In this document: positions 5,863 to 16,200 of the stretch, in pieces | Numbering within the stretch: position 1 is the first letter of the stretch | Layout of the letters: each line of letters opens with the position of its first letter | Assembly: GCA_018266255.1 (NCBI GenBank) | Contig: JAFEAT010000011.1 | Coordinates: forward strand, 165,003 to 229,002 | Length of the DNA stretch: 64,000 nucleotides | DNA from: Cyanobacteria bacterium SZAS-4 | GTDB lineage: Bacteria > Cyanobacteriota > Vampirovibrionia > Obscuribacterales > Obscuribacteraceae | Reading direction: 5' to 3' | Position numbers and translations under genes: made by a program | The notes under the pieces: model-generated | The model's database searches: none | Seen by the model: the letters and a program-made list of their open reading frames with translations, nothing else | Told to the model about the DNA's origin: nothing

Positions 5863-7710
5863 ATGAACACTAAAGATAACGACAAAAACGGTTCAAAAGG
5901 CAACACAGGAATTAAAAATAACGGTTCAGTCAAATCACCACGATTCACAGTTCGTCATCGCGCTGGCAAGGCACCACTGATGATGCACGACCTGAGCGAG
6001 TGCACCGGCGAAGGTGATTGCATTCACGAGCAAGGTATCCACCAGGTTGAAGACCATGCATCAGCAAAACCAACTGGAAATAAAACTAAGAGAGTTGTTC
6101 CAGTTAAGTCGATCAGAGCAACTGCAAAGCCGCACAAGAAGCTTCTGACAGCTAAAAAAGCGGTGATTGGAGAATCAAATCCAGAATCTGCGTCGGAAAT
6201 TGAAATTGACACTGAAGTCGACAAAAGCACTACAACACAGGTTGAGCCAAAACCTTCAGCAAACGTAAGTCAATTGAAGCTGGTAAAGAACATTGTCGAA
6301 AACAACAGAAAACTCTTCACCGGTGGATTCATCGCAACGCTCGTGGTTGGCATAATTGCAGGCAGCACATTCGGCATCGGCAAAATGCTTCCAGCAAACA
6401 CTGATGTTGTGCAGTTTGTAACTGGAATGGTAACTGATGCTCATGCAGATCAACTGAGTCAGCAAGGCAAAGTTAGCGATGCGATTTTGGAATACGAAAA
6501 GGCAATTCAACAATCGCCCAACGATCTGACCGCCTATAAAAAGCTCGCGACGATCTACGAACTTGAGACACGCGAGTGGACCAAAGCAATTAAAGTTCTA
6601 AAAGATGCGCTGATCATCAATGACAGCGATTCTGATGTTCACCGCCTACTCGCTTACGCTCAATTCTGGAACGGCGAAACTATGGATGCTGCTAAGTCGG
6701 CACAAAAAGCTATCGATTTGCGCCGGGGAGACTCTGTTGCGACATCAACGATGGCTCTGATTGTAGCCGCAGGTGGAGACCTGTCGAAAGGCAAAGACCT
6801 GATTCAGCAGGCGATGAATACCGATCCAAACAACTCCGCAGTAATTTCGAATGCAGCGCTGTTCTACAGACTCTATGCCAAAGATGATAGCAAGGCGGAA
6901 GAATTGATTCGCAAAGCAATCAAGATGTCACCGACCGATGTGAACAACTGGTGGGAGCTGTCCAATATTCTGAGAAATGAAAATAAGAAAGATGATGCTG
7001 AACAGGCGCTCAGAAAAGCTCACACAATGCAACCTGATAGCGGTTACCGCTCAGCAGATCTTGCTTCTTATCTTGCCTCCACTAGCGTGAAGAAATACGA
7101 TGAAGCTGCTGACTTGTATCGCCAGGCGATTGCTCAGGGTTTTGATGATGCTAACACTGTCGATTCTCTAGGTGCTGCTCTGTTCAATGGTGGCAAGTAT
7201 TCCGAAGCTGCAATCGAATATCAAAAGGCTGTTGATTTGCAACCAGACAATACCGACCATGTATTGATGCTTGGACGCAGCCAGTATCAGGCAAAAAACT
7301 ACACCGCTGCTAAAGATGCGTTCACCAAGCTGGTAAACATGGACGGAAAATACACTAGCTACAACTGGCTCGGAGTCACTAATTTTGCTGCTGGTGACTA
7401 CAACGCCGCTGTTTCCAATTTCAATGCAGCGCTCAGGATCAAAAACAACGATGCAACACTCTGGGCGAACCTCGCCAATGCGACAGACAAACTCGGCGAC
7501 ACATTCGATGCTGCGGATTATGCCTTCAACGGTTTAGATCTCGACGCAAACAATGACACCGTATGGTCGGCAATCGATCAGATTGGCAACCACATGATTA
7601 AAAACAATCAGAGAGACTTGGCAAGGGAACTCTTCTCGGAAGCCGCTGGCTATCAGTCGACTTCTGCGGGTCGCTCTCAAGTCGTATCGGATCTGAATCG
7701 GCTTTCCTAG
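5863..7710 (+). CDS. Membrane-anchored TPR protein with long cytoplasmic N-terminus
   Basis: A 615-residue protein. Residues 1 to about 145 are polar and basic, without repeats, and contain a Cys/His cluster (Cys47, Cys53, His56 and His60 in SECTGEGDCIHEQGIH). One membrane segment follows (about 152-172, GGFIATLVVGIIAGSTFGIG), then about twelve TPRs to the C-terminus (for example AILEYEKAIQQSPNDLTAYK, AAIEYQKAVDLQPDNTDHVL). With a single internal membrane span and a basic N-side, the TPR array should face the periplasm. The start has a consensus AAGGAG at 5851-5856. The gene has its own palindrome-bearing upstream region and terminator. The short Cys/His cluster could bind a metal or form a redox pair in the cytoplasm; that is only a suggestion. 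It may link a cytoplasmic event to an envelope scaffold. Confidence 0.92.
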   Translation: MNTKDNDKNGSKGNTGIKNNGSVKSPRFTVRHRAGKAPLMMHDLSECTGEGDCIHEQGIHQVEDHASAKPTGNKTKRVVPVKSIRATAKPHKKLLTAKKAVIGESNPESASEIEIDTEVDKSTTTQVEPKPSANVSQLKLVKNIVENNRKLFTGGFIATLVVGIIAGSTFGIGKMLPANTDVVQFVTGMVTDAHADQLSQQGKVSDAILEYEKAIQQSPNDLTAYKKLATIYELETREWTKAIKVLKDALIINDSDSDVHRLLAYAQFWNGETMDAAKSAQKAIDLRRGDSVATSTMALIVAAGGDLSKGKDLIQQAMNTDPNNSAVISNAALFYRLYAKDDSKAEELIRKAIKMSPTDVNNWWELSNILRNENKKDDAEQALRKAHTMQPDSGYRSADLASYLASTSVKKYDEAADLYRQAIAQGFDDANTVDSLGAALFNGGKYSEAAIEYQKAVDLQPDNTDHVLMLGRSQYQAKNYTAAKDAFTKLVNMDGKYTSYNWLGVTNFAAGDYNAAVSNFNAALRIKNNDATLWANLANATDKLGDTFDAADYAFNGLDLDANNDTVWSAIDQIGNHMIKNNQRDLARELFSEAAGYQSTSAGRSQVVSDLNRLS

Positions 7711-7729
7711 TGGGTGAGGTAGGCGAATT

Positions 7730-7765
7730 GCCGGCGGTGCGTAAGCATCGTCGGCTTTTCGTTTT
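7730..7765 (+). terminator. Rho-independent terminator after the membrane TPR gene
   Basis: An 11-bp stem GCCGGCGGTGC/GCATCGTCGGC (7730-7740 with 7745-7755, wobble pairs included) with a GTAA tetraloop is followed by TTTTCGTTTT. Confidence 0.9.
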
Positions 7766-7921
7766 CTGCAGAATCGAGGGTCGGAACTGGGTAATTTGGA
7801 TTGCTCATACAGATTTTTCAATGTGACTTTCTTGTCTGTTTTATTTGGTGTTTACACCATGGGCACTATATTCGGTGCAAGCGATGATGTATTTATAGCC
7901 CAATCACATCGAGGAAATCAT

Positions 7922-9109
7922 ATGAATACAACTAACGTTAAACGCATTACCGGACTGCTGCTAGCAGCAACTATCGGCTTGTCGACTGCATTGGCATCTG
8001 GTGCTACCGGTCCTGCGCCCGTCTCACCAGACTTCTCACCAAATGGTTCACCAAACGTTCCACCAAACGTCTCCTCGAGCCCCAGAGAGAACGGTCCATG
8101 GAGCAAGGGAAATCAGTTCTCCCCTACATCTATTTCATCGGGTTCGACATTACCTGAAAAGAGTGCAGGCAAAATCACTAAGGCCGAGACACTTGATGAA
8201 ACCTACCGAAGAAATGGCGATTCGAAACTAAGTGACGGAGATTTCGTCGCCGCGTTAGATGAATATGACAAAGCTTTGCAGGTCAATCCAAAGAATGCAA
8301 TGGCATACTACGGTCGAGGCCGAGTGCGGCTTGCAACATCTAACTACACTGAAGCTAGAGTCGATTTGAACAGAGCTCTGACGATCGATGCCAATCTATC
8401 CTCAGCTCGTCTTGCCCTGATCGGAATTTTGATGTACACCCGGGATTTTGCAACGGGTGTAGCCGAAGCAACCAAAGTCATTCAGAGCGATCCACAGAGC
8501 GCACTTGCTTACTATGAGCGCGGCATTTGTAATGGTGAAATAGGAAAGCGCAATGAAGCTATTAGTGACTTGAGTGAAGCGAAGATTTTGCTCAGCGCTA
8601 TGAACGATTCTGTCGGCTGCGATTTTGTCAATTTTTCGCTTGGAAAACAGTATCAAGAAAATGGTCGTTATGCGGCTTATCAAAAGGACTATGTCACGGC
8701 TCTGAAAGATTTTGATTTGGCTCTCAATGTTAACAGTCAAAGCGCAGCTACTCTACTGGCTAAAGCATCTGTCGAGCACGAAATGGGTTCCGATGATGCA
8801 GCCCTCGCTGACTACAACAAAGCAATCGAGGTCGCACCACTTTTGTCTGATGCATACAAGCAGCGAGGCAGTTTTTATTACGAGACTGCTGCGTACAAAT
8901 TGGCGCAAGAAGATTTCACGAAAGCGCTAGCGATCAGTCCAACTGATTCTGAGTTGTACAACTATCGTGGTCGCGCACTCGAAGCCCTGGGCAATCAACA
9001 AGAAGCATTTGCTGATTACAAGCAAGCTGAAGTTGCGGCGAAGACTCACGAAAAACAAGATGTTGAGACTCTGACAAAGACAATCACTGATTTAGTGCAA
9101 AAAGTTTGA
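7922..9109 (+). CDS. Exported TPR protein with Pro/Ser/Asn-rich linker
   Basis: A 395-residue protein. A signal peptide (MNTTNVKRITGLLLAATIGL, cleavage near residue 27) is followed by a low-complexity linker of about 50 residues built from near-repeats of SPN and PPN (SPDFSPNGSPNVPPNVSSSP), then about seven TPRs (FVAALDEYDKALQVNPKNAM, ALADYNKAIEVAPLLSDAYK). The start is the ATG at 7922 with GAGGAA at 7911-7916. No palindrome of the TTGACG type was seen in the 211 bases upstream and no clear terminator follows. Linkers of this kind often span a cell-wall layer, so a surface or envelope location fits. Function unknown. Confidence 0.88.
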   Translation: MNTTNVKRITGLLLAATIGLSTALASGATGPAPVSPDFSPNGSPNVPPNVSSSPRENGPWSKGNQFSPTSISSGSTLPEKSAGKITKAETLDETYRRNGDSKLSDGDFVAALDEYDKALQVNPKNAMAYYGRGRVRLATSNYTEARVDLNRALTIDANLSSARLALIGILMYTRDFATGVAEATKVIQSDPQSALAYYERGICNGEIGKRNEAISDLSEAKILLSAMNDSVGCDFVNFSLGKQYQENGRYAAYQKDYVTALKDFDLALNVNSQSAATLLAKASVEHEMGSDDAALADYNKAIEVAPLLSDAYKQRGSFYYETAAYKLAQEDFTKALAISPTDSELYNYRGRALEALGNQQEAFADYKQAEVAAKTHEKQDVETLTKTITDLVQKV

Positions 9110-9255
9110 GAAGCGCGAAGCATATGAGCGACGGAGTGCCTGGTTCTAACGGACTGGGCATTATCGTTTCAGAGAATCAAGTGGTAGCACGAACGACAAG
9201 ACTAGTGTTAAATGATGTTTGCAGCAGGTGACTTGATTGTCGAGGGGATTATTGG

Positions 9256-10137
9256 ATGTCGAACAGGAAACGTTTTGGTCTCGCGTTGAGCGGAATTGCA
9301 TTGCTAACATCACTGAATACGTGTGTCGGAAATATCGATGCCGCAAAATCTGCTGAGACAATTGAGTTGCCCAGGAGTATGGTGGCGGGAAAAGGCGCAG
9401 TTGAAGAACCTAGTCTGAAGCACTTGATGAGGGGTCCGAGAACGCGGGAAGACGATCCAGCGCTACCGATGGTTCAGGAAGCTTGCGGAAAATCTGACAA
9501 AGGTGACCTCAAGGGCGCCATCGCGCTCTGTACAGAGGCTTTGAAGAAGTATCCGAACAGCGCGTTAGCTTACGCATGGCGTGGCAGTTTTGAATATGCC
9601 TTACGTCAATATGCGGAAGCTTTAGCTGACGAAAATAAAGCGTTGAGTTTCGCTCCAAACTACGCGTTTGCTTTGAAGGTAAGAGCTGCTATCCACATTT
9701 ACGGCACTCCTCAGGATAATCTGTCTGCTATGGAAGACCTGAGTAAATCACTCGCGAATGATGCAAGTGACGCTAACACCTGGTACTTCCGTGGATATGT
9801 TCGCTTCCACGCTAATAATTTGGTCGACGCATTGCCTGACTTTTGTGCGGCAAACGATCTGTGGGGCGGTTGGTATTTCTCTCACTATTACAGAGGAATC
9901 ACTCTCGTTTCATTGGGCTTGCACTCGTCGCCAATTGCACAATTAGATGCTGAGCAAGCCATAAAATTGGATCCCAAAAGTGGTGACGCATATTGGTTGC
10001 TGGGCTGTGTGTATGAACATACAAACAAAAAGTCAGAAGCAAAAGAGCAGTATCAGAAAGCGCTGGATGCATACACTGCAATGAACGACACGACCAATCT
10101 ACAAATGATTAAAGACTGTCTGAAGCGTTGCGAGTAA
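9256..10137 (+). CDS. Exported TPR protein
   Basis: A 293-residue protein with an N-terminal signal sequence (MSNRKRFGLALSGIALLTSL, then NTC; the Cys at about 23 is not in a proper lipobox) and five or six TPRs (LKGAIALCTEALKKYPNSAL, AIKLDPKSGDAYWLLGCVYE). The start is the ATG at 9256 with GAGGGG at 9242-9247. A hairpin terminator follows. It is the fifth TPR gene in a row and the last of the run before the small membrane gene on the other strand. The TPR core is certain; the role is not known. Confidence 0.88.
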   Translation: MSNRKRFGLALSGIALLTSLNTCVGNIDAAKSAETIELPRSMVAGKGAVEEPSLKHLMRGPRTREDDPALPMVQEACGKSDKGDLKGAIALCTEALKKYPNSALAYAWRGSFEYALRQYAEALADENKALSFAPNYAFALKVRAAIHIYGTPQDNLSAMEDLSKSLANDASDANTWYFRGYVRFHANNLVDALPDFCAANDLWGGWYFSHYYRGITLVSLGLHSSPIAQLDAEQAIKLDPKSGDAYWLLGCVYEHTNKKSEAKEQYQKALDAYTAMNDTTNLQMIKDCLKRCE

Positions 10138-10145
10138 CGACAAAA

Positions 10146-10185
10146 AAGGTTCGACCTGGCAATCGAACCTTCTTTGAATTTTTTC
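10146..10185 (+). terminator. Rho-independent terminator after the 9256 TPR gene
   Basis: A perfect 8-bp stem AAGGTTCG/CGAACCTT (10146-10153 with 10164-10171) with a 10-base loop is followed by CTTTGAATTTTTTC. Confidence 0.8.
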
Positions 10186-10243
10186 TGTCTTTTTTCTCTC
10201 TTTCTTATCTCCTTCTATCTAGTGCAAAGATTTTCGGTCGCTC

Positions 10244-10519
10244 TTAAGCGTTCAACATTCCGGGAAGGCAAGTGAGAGCGAAAATTCCCGCTGCAATTGA
10301 CCAGTACTCCATTGGGATAAAATAGAGGTTTCTGCGAATGTTGCGCTTTCTGAATTGCAGACCTGCAGCAGCTAAAGCGATCGCGGTGATCAATGCGGAA
10401 ATAAAATTGATTGCAGTTGTTGGCACTGAGTGTCCGAGCAGAGCCATCGTTGCAAAGCTCGTCAAAACTGCGATTGCTGGTACCAATAAGCCAACTCCGC
10501 TCCAGGTGATAAAAAACAT
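10244..10519 (-). CDS. Small three-span membrane protein
   Basis: A 91-residue hydrophobic protein with three likely membrane helices (about residues 4-28, 34-56 and 70-88), a basic cytoplasmic loop FRKRNIRRN between the second and third, and no repeat domain. The start ATG at 10519 has GGAGG a few bases upstream on the minus strand. It stands alone, convergent with the TPR gene at 9256 and divergent from the metzincin operon at 10840. The shared palindrome copy D (10632-10647) lies 113 bases upstream of it, similar to the distance of copies A-C from their genes, so it may belong to the same regulon. Family not recognised. Confidence 0.75.
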   Translation of the reverse strand: MFFITWSGVGLLVPAIAVLTSFATMALLGHSVPTTAINFISALITAIALAAAGLQFRKRNIRRNLYFIPMEYWSIAAGIFALTCLPGMLNA

Positions 10520-10839
10520 AATTGCGTCCTCCAGGTGGTGAGTATTATTTCGGTGGCGACCTCGCTCAGCCGATGTATTCAGAATAGTTTTCAGAGCGTT
10601 TTGGTCTTAGACTGAGAACGTCAGAGTCGACTTGACGTTTTCGTCAAATGCCGTAGATTTGCCATCTTGGCAGCGCCGCAATAGACCTTCTCAGTAGCCG
10701 TTTAATGAACCGTTTTTCCTTCTGTTCATTGGGTTTCGGGCGTTTTTCAAGATCGCTGACGGTAGAGTTGGTATGATGCTCCGAATCTATATATGAAGGC
10801 GTCTCGGTCACCTGAGAACTCGGCGAAACAGGAGCGGAA
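10520..10839. promoter_or_regulatory. Divergent intergenic region with palindrome copy D
   Basis: A 320-bp gap between the minus-strand membrane gene and the metzincin operon. It holds the palindrome at 10632-10647 and a possible -10 box TATGAT at 10772-10777 (plus strand, about 65 bases before the ATG). No gene with credible coding character was seen here. Confidence 0.4.
10632..10647 (+). promoter_or_regulatory. Palindromic site TTGACG-N4-CGTCAA, copy D
   Basis: A full 16-bp TTGACGTTTTCGTCAA copy in a divergent gap. It lies 113 bases from the start of the 10244-10519 gene and 193 bases from the metzincin gene, so either or both could be controlled. Confidence 0.6.
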
Positions 10840-12336
10840 ATGAAGGAAGGCAAACGTAGAGTCGGTCGGAAATCCATGGTGCTAATGCAAACAGTTTTGT
10901 GCTTGTGCTCAGGACTTCTTCCAGTGTCGGCGTACAGCACATTCGACGATGGCGCAAAAACTGACGCGTCAAAAACACTATTAAAGTCGACTTCGAAAAG
11001 TCGTGACACCATTAGCGCTTTAGCTGCGAGTGGATGGAAAAAGTGGAGCGCCGGCGACTCTAAAGGCGCATGGCAAGATTTTACGCAAGCGATTGCTCAG
11101 AATCCCGGTGACGCTGATGCACGGTCTGGGCGCGCATCGATCTACATGGCGATGGGAAATTACAACGGTGCATCGTCTGAAGCAAACTACGCTGTCTTTG
11201 CCGATCCTGACAATTTGCAGGGGCGTTTTATGCGCGCCCTGGTCAATTCCGATATCAACAAATTTGCTGATGCTCGTGACGATCTTAAGTTTGTACTCAC
11301 TGCGAACCCCGATGTTGCAGATGCGCATATCAGTCTTGCAGAAGCTTATCGAAACTTGGGTGACCGCAGAGGTGCTTACAATGAGTACATGACTGCTGCC
11401 AGATTGTTGGCACAAACCAATCCAAAGCAAGCAAAGAGATGTTCTTATTGGGCAGACGTTGTTAATCCCAATCCAGGCAGTATTGTCGGCCGAGATCTTG
11501 GCCCATCGATAGTCGTGGAAAATTTGGCGCAAGTATACAAAGCATCGCCAAAGCCAGAAAACGGACGAGCAATTTTTGCACAAAATGCGAAATGGCCGGT
11601 TGGACACACAATAAAAGTAGCGTTCAATGGTGGTGATCCCGAACTACGCAAAGTTATTGCTGACACTGTGCCTGAGTGGTCCAAATACGGCAACATCAAA
11701 TTCGATTTTATCGACCCTGCGACTGGCAAATATCGAGAGTGGAGTACAACTGACACCAAATACAATGCCGACATACGCATTGGATTTGGCAAAGATGGTT
11801 ACTGGTCAGTCATTGGCCAGCAAAGCATCTCTGTTATTCGACCAAATGAAAAGTCTATGAATTTAGATCCGACAGGCTGGAAGGAGATCGGTACGTACTT
11901 TACTGGAACTATTTTGCATGAGTTTGGCCACGCTTTGGGATTTTTGCACGAGCACCAGCATCCATTTGCTGGTGGCATGACTGAAATTAGATGGCAGGAT
12001 GATTTTGGCTATGTGCCGACGCGAGACAATCGCGGTGTGTACATGGCTGATTCAGCTGGACGATTGCCCGGCTTGCTCAGTTACTTCGTCACGACGCAAG
12101 GTTGGAGTCCCGATCTAAGCTATTCGCAAATCGCGACTTATGAAGATACAGATCAACTTGCATTAGGACCGCTAGATACGAGTTCGATTATGCAATATGC
12201 GCAAACACCTTTTTTGCTCAAAACAGGCAAGGCAAGCCCTGCGTACGCTGATGAAAACAGTGTTCTATCACCGGGCGACAAGGTGGCGATTCAGAAGCAA
12301 TATCCTGGTCCTACCACGCTTTCAGGAGGACACTAA
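10840..12336 (+). CDS. Exported TPR protein fused to a metzincin (astacin-like) metalloprotease
   Basis: A 498-residue protein. The N-terminus is basic then hydrophobic (signal peptide to about residue 33); residues about 60-200 are three or four TPRs (AWQDFTQAIAQNPGDADARS); residues about 245-495 are a zinc protease domain. The zinc motif is His360-Glu-Phe-Gly-His364-Ala-Leu-Gly-Phe-Leu-His370-Glu371, and a Met-turn SSIMQY places Met451. HExxHxxGFxHE plus the S-x-M-x-Y Met-turn is the signature of astacin-type metzincins (peptidase family M12A), which cleave extracellular proteins. The start has GGAG at 10831. It is the first gene of a tight operon: its TAA is followed directly by the ATG of the next TPR gene. 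The TPR part may present substrates or hold the enzyme in a complex with the other TPR products. The fusion of a TPR array to an astacin-like domain is unusual. Confidence 0.9.
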   Translation: MKEGKRRVGRKSMVLMQTVLCLCSGLLPVSAYSTFDDGAKTDASKTLLKSTSKSRDTISALAASGWKKWSAGDSKGAWQDFTQAIAQNPGDADARSGRASIYMAMGNYNGASSEANYAVFADPDNLQGRFMRALVNSDINKFADARDDLKFVLTANPDVADAHISLAEAYRNLGDRRGAYNEYMTAARLLAQTNPKQAKRCSYWADVVNPNPGSIVGRDLGPSIVVENLAQVYKASPKPENGRAIFAQNAKWPVGHTIKVAFNGGDPELRKVIADTVPEWSKYGNIKFDFIDPATGKYREWSTTDTKYNADIRIGFGKDGYWSVIGQQSISVIRPNEKSMNLDPTGWKEIGTYFTGTILHEFGHALGFLHEHQHPFAGGMTEIRWQDDFGYVPTRDNRGVYMADSAGRLPGLLSYFVTTQGWSPDLSYSQIATYEDTDQLALGPLDTSSIMQYAQTPFLLKTGKASPAYADENSVLSPGDKVAIQKQYPGPTTLSGGH

Positions 12337-13254
12337 ATGTTGTCAGTCTTCAGCAATTTTTCATTCGCTAATAGAGGTCTCAACGTGATTCAGATTGGTA
12401 ACAAGGCTTCCAAATTGAACTTGCTGGTGGTAGCTGGTCTGATGCTATCAGTCAGTTCACCAGGTTATTCGGCCGATGCCACCGTTCGTGGTGAGTACAA
12501 AATGGTCTCAAGAGCTCCTCGCAATTTCGAGTTTGCCGCGGCCGGCAGCCTGGACGTTGGTGAATTGGGCTACAAGGCATATCGAGATGGTGATTTGACT
12601 TTGGCGATCAACTACTTCACACAAGCGATAAACAAAGACCCCCAAAATATTAGCGCTGTTATCGATAGAGCCTATGCACGTCAGGACAGCGGTGATTACA
12701 TAAATGCAATCGCAGATTTTCAGCAGCCACGAATTGCTCCACTTCAACCAAGTTGTCTTGTTGGGGTTGGATATTGTCATACGAATTTGAACAATTTCTC
12801 GGCTGCCATGCAAGACTTCACAGCTTCTCTAGCCTTAGATAAGCGCAGTGAATCAGCCGTTTCAGCGTATGCAGGAAGAGCCGCGGTTAAGCGCACTTTA
12901 CACGATATTCCGGGGGCGCTGTCAGATTGTGACGCAGCACTGGCGCTTAACCCAGACAGTGGTGATGCTAGATGGCAGAGAGCAGTCACGTTTTACTTGT
13001 CGCAGCAGTTTGCAAAAGCCGTGCCCGACTTGATGATTGTTGTGGACAAGAGCCCGCGTTTTGCCGATGCTCACTTCATGCTCGCTCAGTGCTATCAAAA
13101 GCTTGGTAACAAAAGTGGTGCAATTGCCGAATATCAGAAAGCAAATTATCTGTATCAGCAAGCGCACGATGATGACGGAATCCAGCAGACCAATACTGCG
13201 TTGAAAGTGTTGCAAGCTAACTTGAACACGCAAAATTCTGACGCAAAAGGATAG
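12337..13254 (+). CDS. Exported TPR protein, middle gene of the metzincin-CHAT operon
   Basis: A 305-residue TPR protein starting at the base after the upstream stop codon, with AGGAGG inside the end of the upstream gene. A hydrophobic segment at about residues 28-45 (LNLLVVAGLMLSVSSPGYSA) is a signal peptide with a long N-region. A GTG at 12385 would give a more typical length, but the ATG at 12337 has the better ribosome binding site. Five or six TPRs follow (LAINYFTQAINKDPQNISAV, FADAHFMLAQCYQKLGNKSG). Translational coupling to the protease and only 15 bases to the CHAT gene argue that the three products work together in the envelope. Confidence 0.88.
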   Translation: MLSVFSNFSFANRGLNVIQIGNKASKLNLLVVAGLMLSVSSPGYSADATVRGEYKMVSRAPRNFEFAAAGSLDVGELGYKAYRDGDLTLAINYFTQAINKDPQNISAVIDRAYARQDSGDYINAIADFQQPRIAPLQPSCLVGVGYCHTNLNNFSAAMQDFTASLALDKRSESAVSAYAGRAAVKRTLHDIPGALSDCDAALALNPDSGDARWQRAVTFYLSQQFAKAVPDLMIVVDKSPRFADAHFMLAQCYQKLGNKSGAIAEYQKANYLYQQAHDDDGIQQTNTALKVLQANLNTQNSDAKG

Positions 13255-13269
13255 CGGTTAAATACCTGC

Positions 13270-16200
13270 ATGACTGAAAAAATAACGCACCGGAAATTTT
13301 GGGTGAGTGTTTTGGCGTTGTGCGCCTTGAGCGTTTCAGCGACGAATTTTAGCGCCATTGCGTCGGTTCGCGAATTCATCCAAGAAAAGGATCTCGATAT
13401 AAATGGGCACGAGGCCGAATATAGACGTGACTATAAAACTGCGAACGAACTCTATTTAAAAGAGGAAGCGATATTAAAACCGCAAGGAGACTCTGATGAC
13501 TACGCCGCTGTTCTTCGCAGATTAGGACGCACCAGCAGCGAACTTGGGAAGTACTCTCAGGCCATTTCGTACTTGCAGCGGAGTCTGGCGATGTACGAGC
13601 GACTATACGGCAAAAATGCTTTGCAAACTGCTCGCAGTGTGTTCGAGCTTGGCACGTGTTACATGAATCACGGGTACTACAAAGAAGCTGAAGTCTATTT
13701 GAAAAAATCGTTGGACTTTCGACAACAGGTTTTGGGCAAGTCTTCTCCAGAAGTCAGTGAAGACATCTTTAACTATGCACGCGTTTTATACAAGCAAGAT
13801 AAGTTTGAACAGGCCGAACCTTTATTCAAGGAAGCGATCGCGATAGAGCTCAAGTCTGGAGCGAATAATTCGGCCACGCTTGCTTCTTATTACGAATCTC
13901 TTGGGCGTCTTTATTACAAGCTGGGGCGCTATTCTGATGCTGAGTCGTTGTATAAGCGTGCGATTCAAATGAAGGAGAGCTTGAACGTCTCAGGCGGAGA
14001 TTTAGCATTCTCGTACAATTACCTCGCAAATCTGTATGCGGCGCAAGAACGTTATTCTGAGGAAGAACCTCTTTCTGTAAAAGTGGTAAAACTGGCAGAA
14101 AAATCTCTCGGTCCAGAGCATCAGATGGTTGGTGTCTATGTGGGCAATTTAGGGCTTGTTTATTTGAGTCAAGAGCGTTACGTGGAAGCGGAAGAAGCTC
14201 TAACCCGTGCTCTGAAGATTTCGCAACTGAGTAGCGAGGTTGGCGACCAAGTAGTTGCACTGAGTCACCTTGCTCACTTGAGGCGGGCTCAAAACCGACT
14301 AAACGATGCAAAATCTTTGTTCGAACAGGCAATTCAAGTTGCTGAGAAGATTTATGGACCAGAGAGTTCGAGCTTGTCCGAATTGTTCAATAGCGAAGGG
14401 CTGATTTGCCTGGAGCTTGAAGATTATGCCAGCGCGGAAAGATTATTTCGCAAGGCAGTTGATCTGGCGAGGAAAGATCGCACGCTTGCTATGGCCAATC
14501 GGCTAATGCATCTTGGAGCCTTGTATGAAAGGCAAGGGAAGTTGGTTGAAGCCGAACCCTTCTTTAAAAAGGCGCAGAATATCTTTTTCGAATATTTTGG
14601 TAAGCGAAAAGGTGCGAGTTTCATCGAACTTCAAGCGGAGAAAGAGCAATGGGTTTTTGCGAAGAGATGCGCGGGTCGACTAAGCACGATATCTGAATTT
14701 GCGGCAACGCTGACAGATTCTTTCCCTCGTGCTGATGCACCAATAGGAATTTGGAAAACAAAAGCATCTGCTTTAAAAGCGGTATTGAATGTGATGGCAA
14801 GTGAAGGTAAGCAGAATTCTGGAGCTTATGCTGACGGATTACAGCTACTTGTATATTGCACGACCAGGGCTGATAACGAAGCGCCCGTTATGCCAGACTT
14901 GTTGCAGTCCATAGCAATCAAAGACAAGCTGTATGGAGAACTCAATCTTTCGACCATTGAGAGTAACTTGCAGGCTACGCTTTATTTCCAAAGTCTTGGT
15001 GGTTTTATGTCCACCTATGCGTATGATTGCGAGAAAAATTTATTGGCCGTCTCTGGTACGCTCATTGAATCAGAGAAGATCCGCGCTGACTTAAAAGATA
15101 CAAAGGGCACTACTGGTAATGCTGAGTCTGAAAGATTAGCTGCTGACTTGCTGTGCGCGGCCTATGTCTTTGCGGGTTGGAGTAATCATGATTCCGATAT
15201 CAGTGCCCTGGTCAAAATGACAATCGCTGTTGCTCAGCGAATAGACAATACTGCGAGTAAAGTTGATTTGCTTCGTAAAATCAGCACATTGAATGAACTG
15301 ACAGGCGACTACAGCACTGCACGTGACGTACTCACGATGGCTGAGGAATCGTGCAACGACGATGCAAAGAAGAGGTATGCGGTGCAATTGGATTTAGCAC
15401 GTTTGGCGCTCATGCAAGGCGATTTTGATACAGCCGAAGCCTCAGGACAAGTCGCCTTGCAAAGTGCAAATTTGCTATTTTCTTCTACTTCTTCTGAGGT
15501 GCTCAATTGCTACGAACTGCTGGGTGAGGCCGAGGCCGCCCTCGGGAAAATTCCGGAAGCCATCAAAAATACTCAAACTGTTCTAAACGCAGACACAGGC
15601 CACGAGGGCAAAGACAAGTTATCCAGGGCCTCTACTCAAACACATTTAGGAAAACTCTTCATACAGGCGAAGCAGTGGAAAGAGGCTGAGAAGGTGTTGA
15701 AAGAATCTCTGGCTGCAACAGAGGGTTCACGTGATACAGCTTTCAATATTCAGTCTGCGAAGAGTTTTTCAGCTCTTGGCTCTCTTTACGCACATCAAAA
15801 TATGATGCAGCAGTCTGCGGATAACTACGCGAAAGCGATGGATATTTTTCGGACCAATTTGAATCGCGAACTGGTACCAGCTTATGTTCGTGCTCTAAAC
15901 GGAAGTGCTGCAGCGTTGCTTGCACTTGGTGATGCCGATACTGCTCAAACTAGAGTAGTAGCGAGTGCTAGTACCCTACAACAATATGTTGATCATGTTT
16001 TTAGCCAACTTTCATTTGGTGAACAGTGTGCGTTTGTGAAGTTGGCGGATGAAGAAAGTGCTGCCATGTTTGCGATTTGCAAGGACGACAAAGCTGCAGC
16101 GAAAGCAGCTTACGCTTGTGTTGCTGGTTGGAAAGGTTTGCTTGTTGAATCATTGAAGGTTCAATCGCAACTTATTCAGAGTGCGCACAAAAAACCTGAG

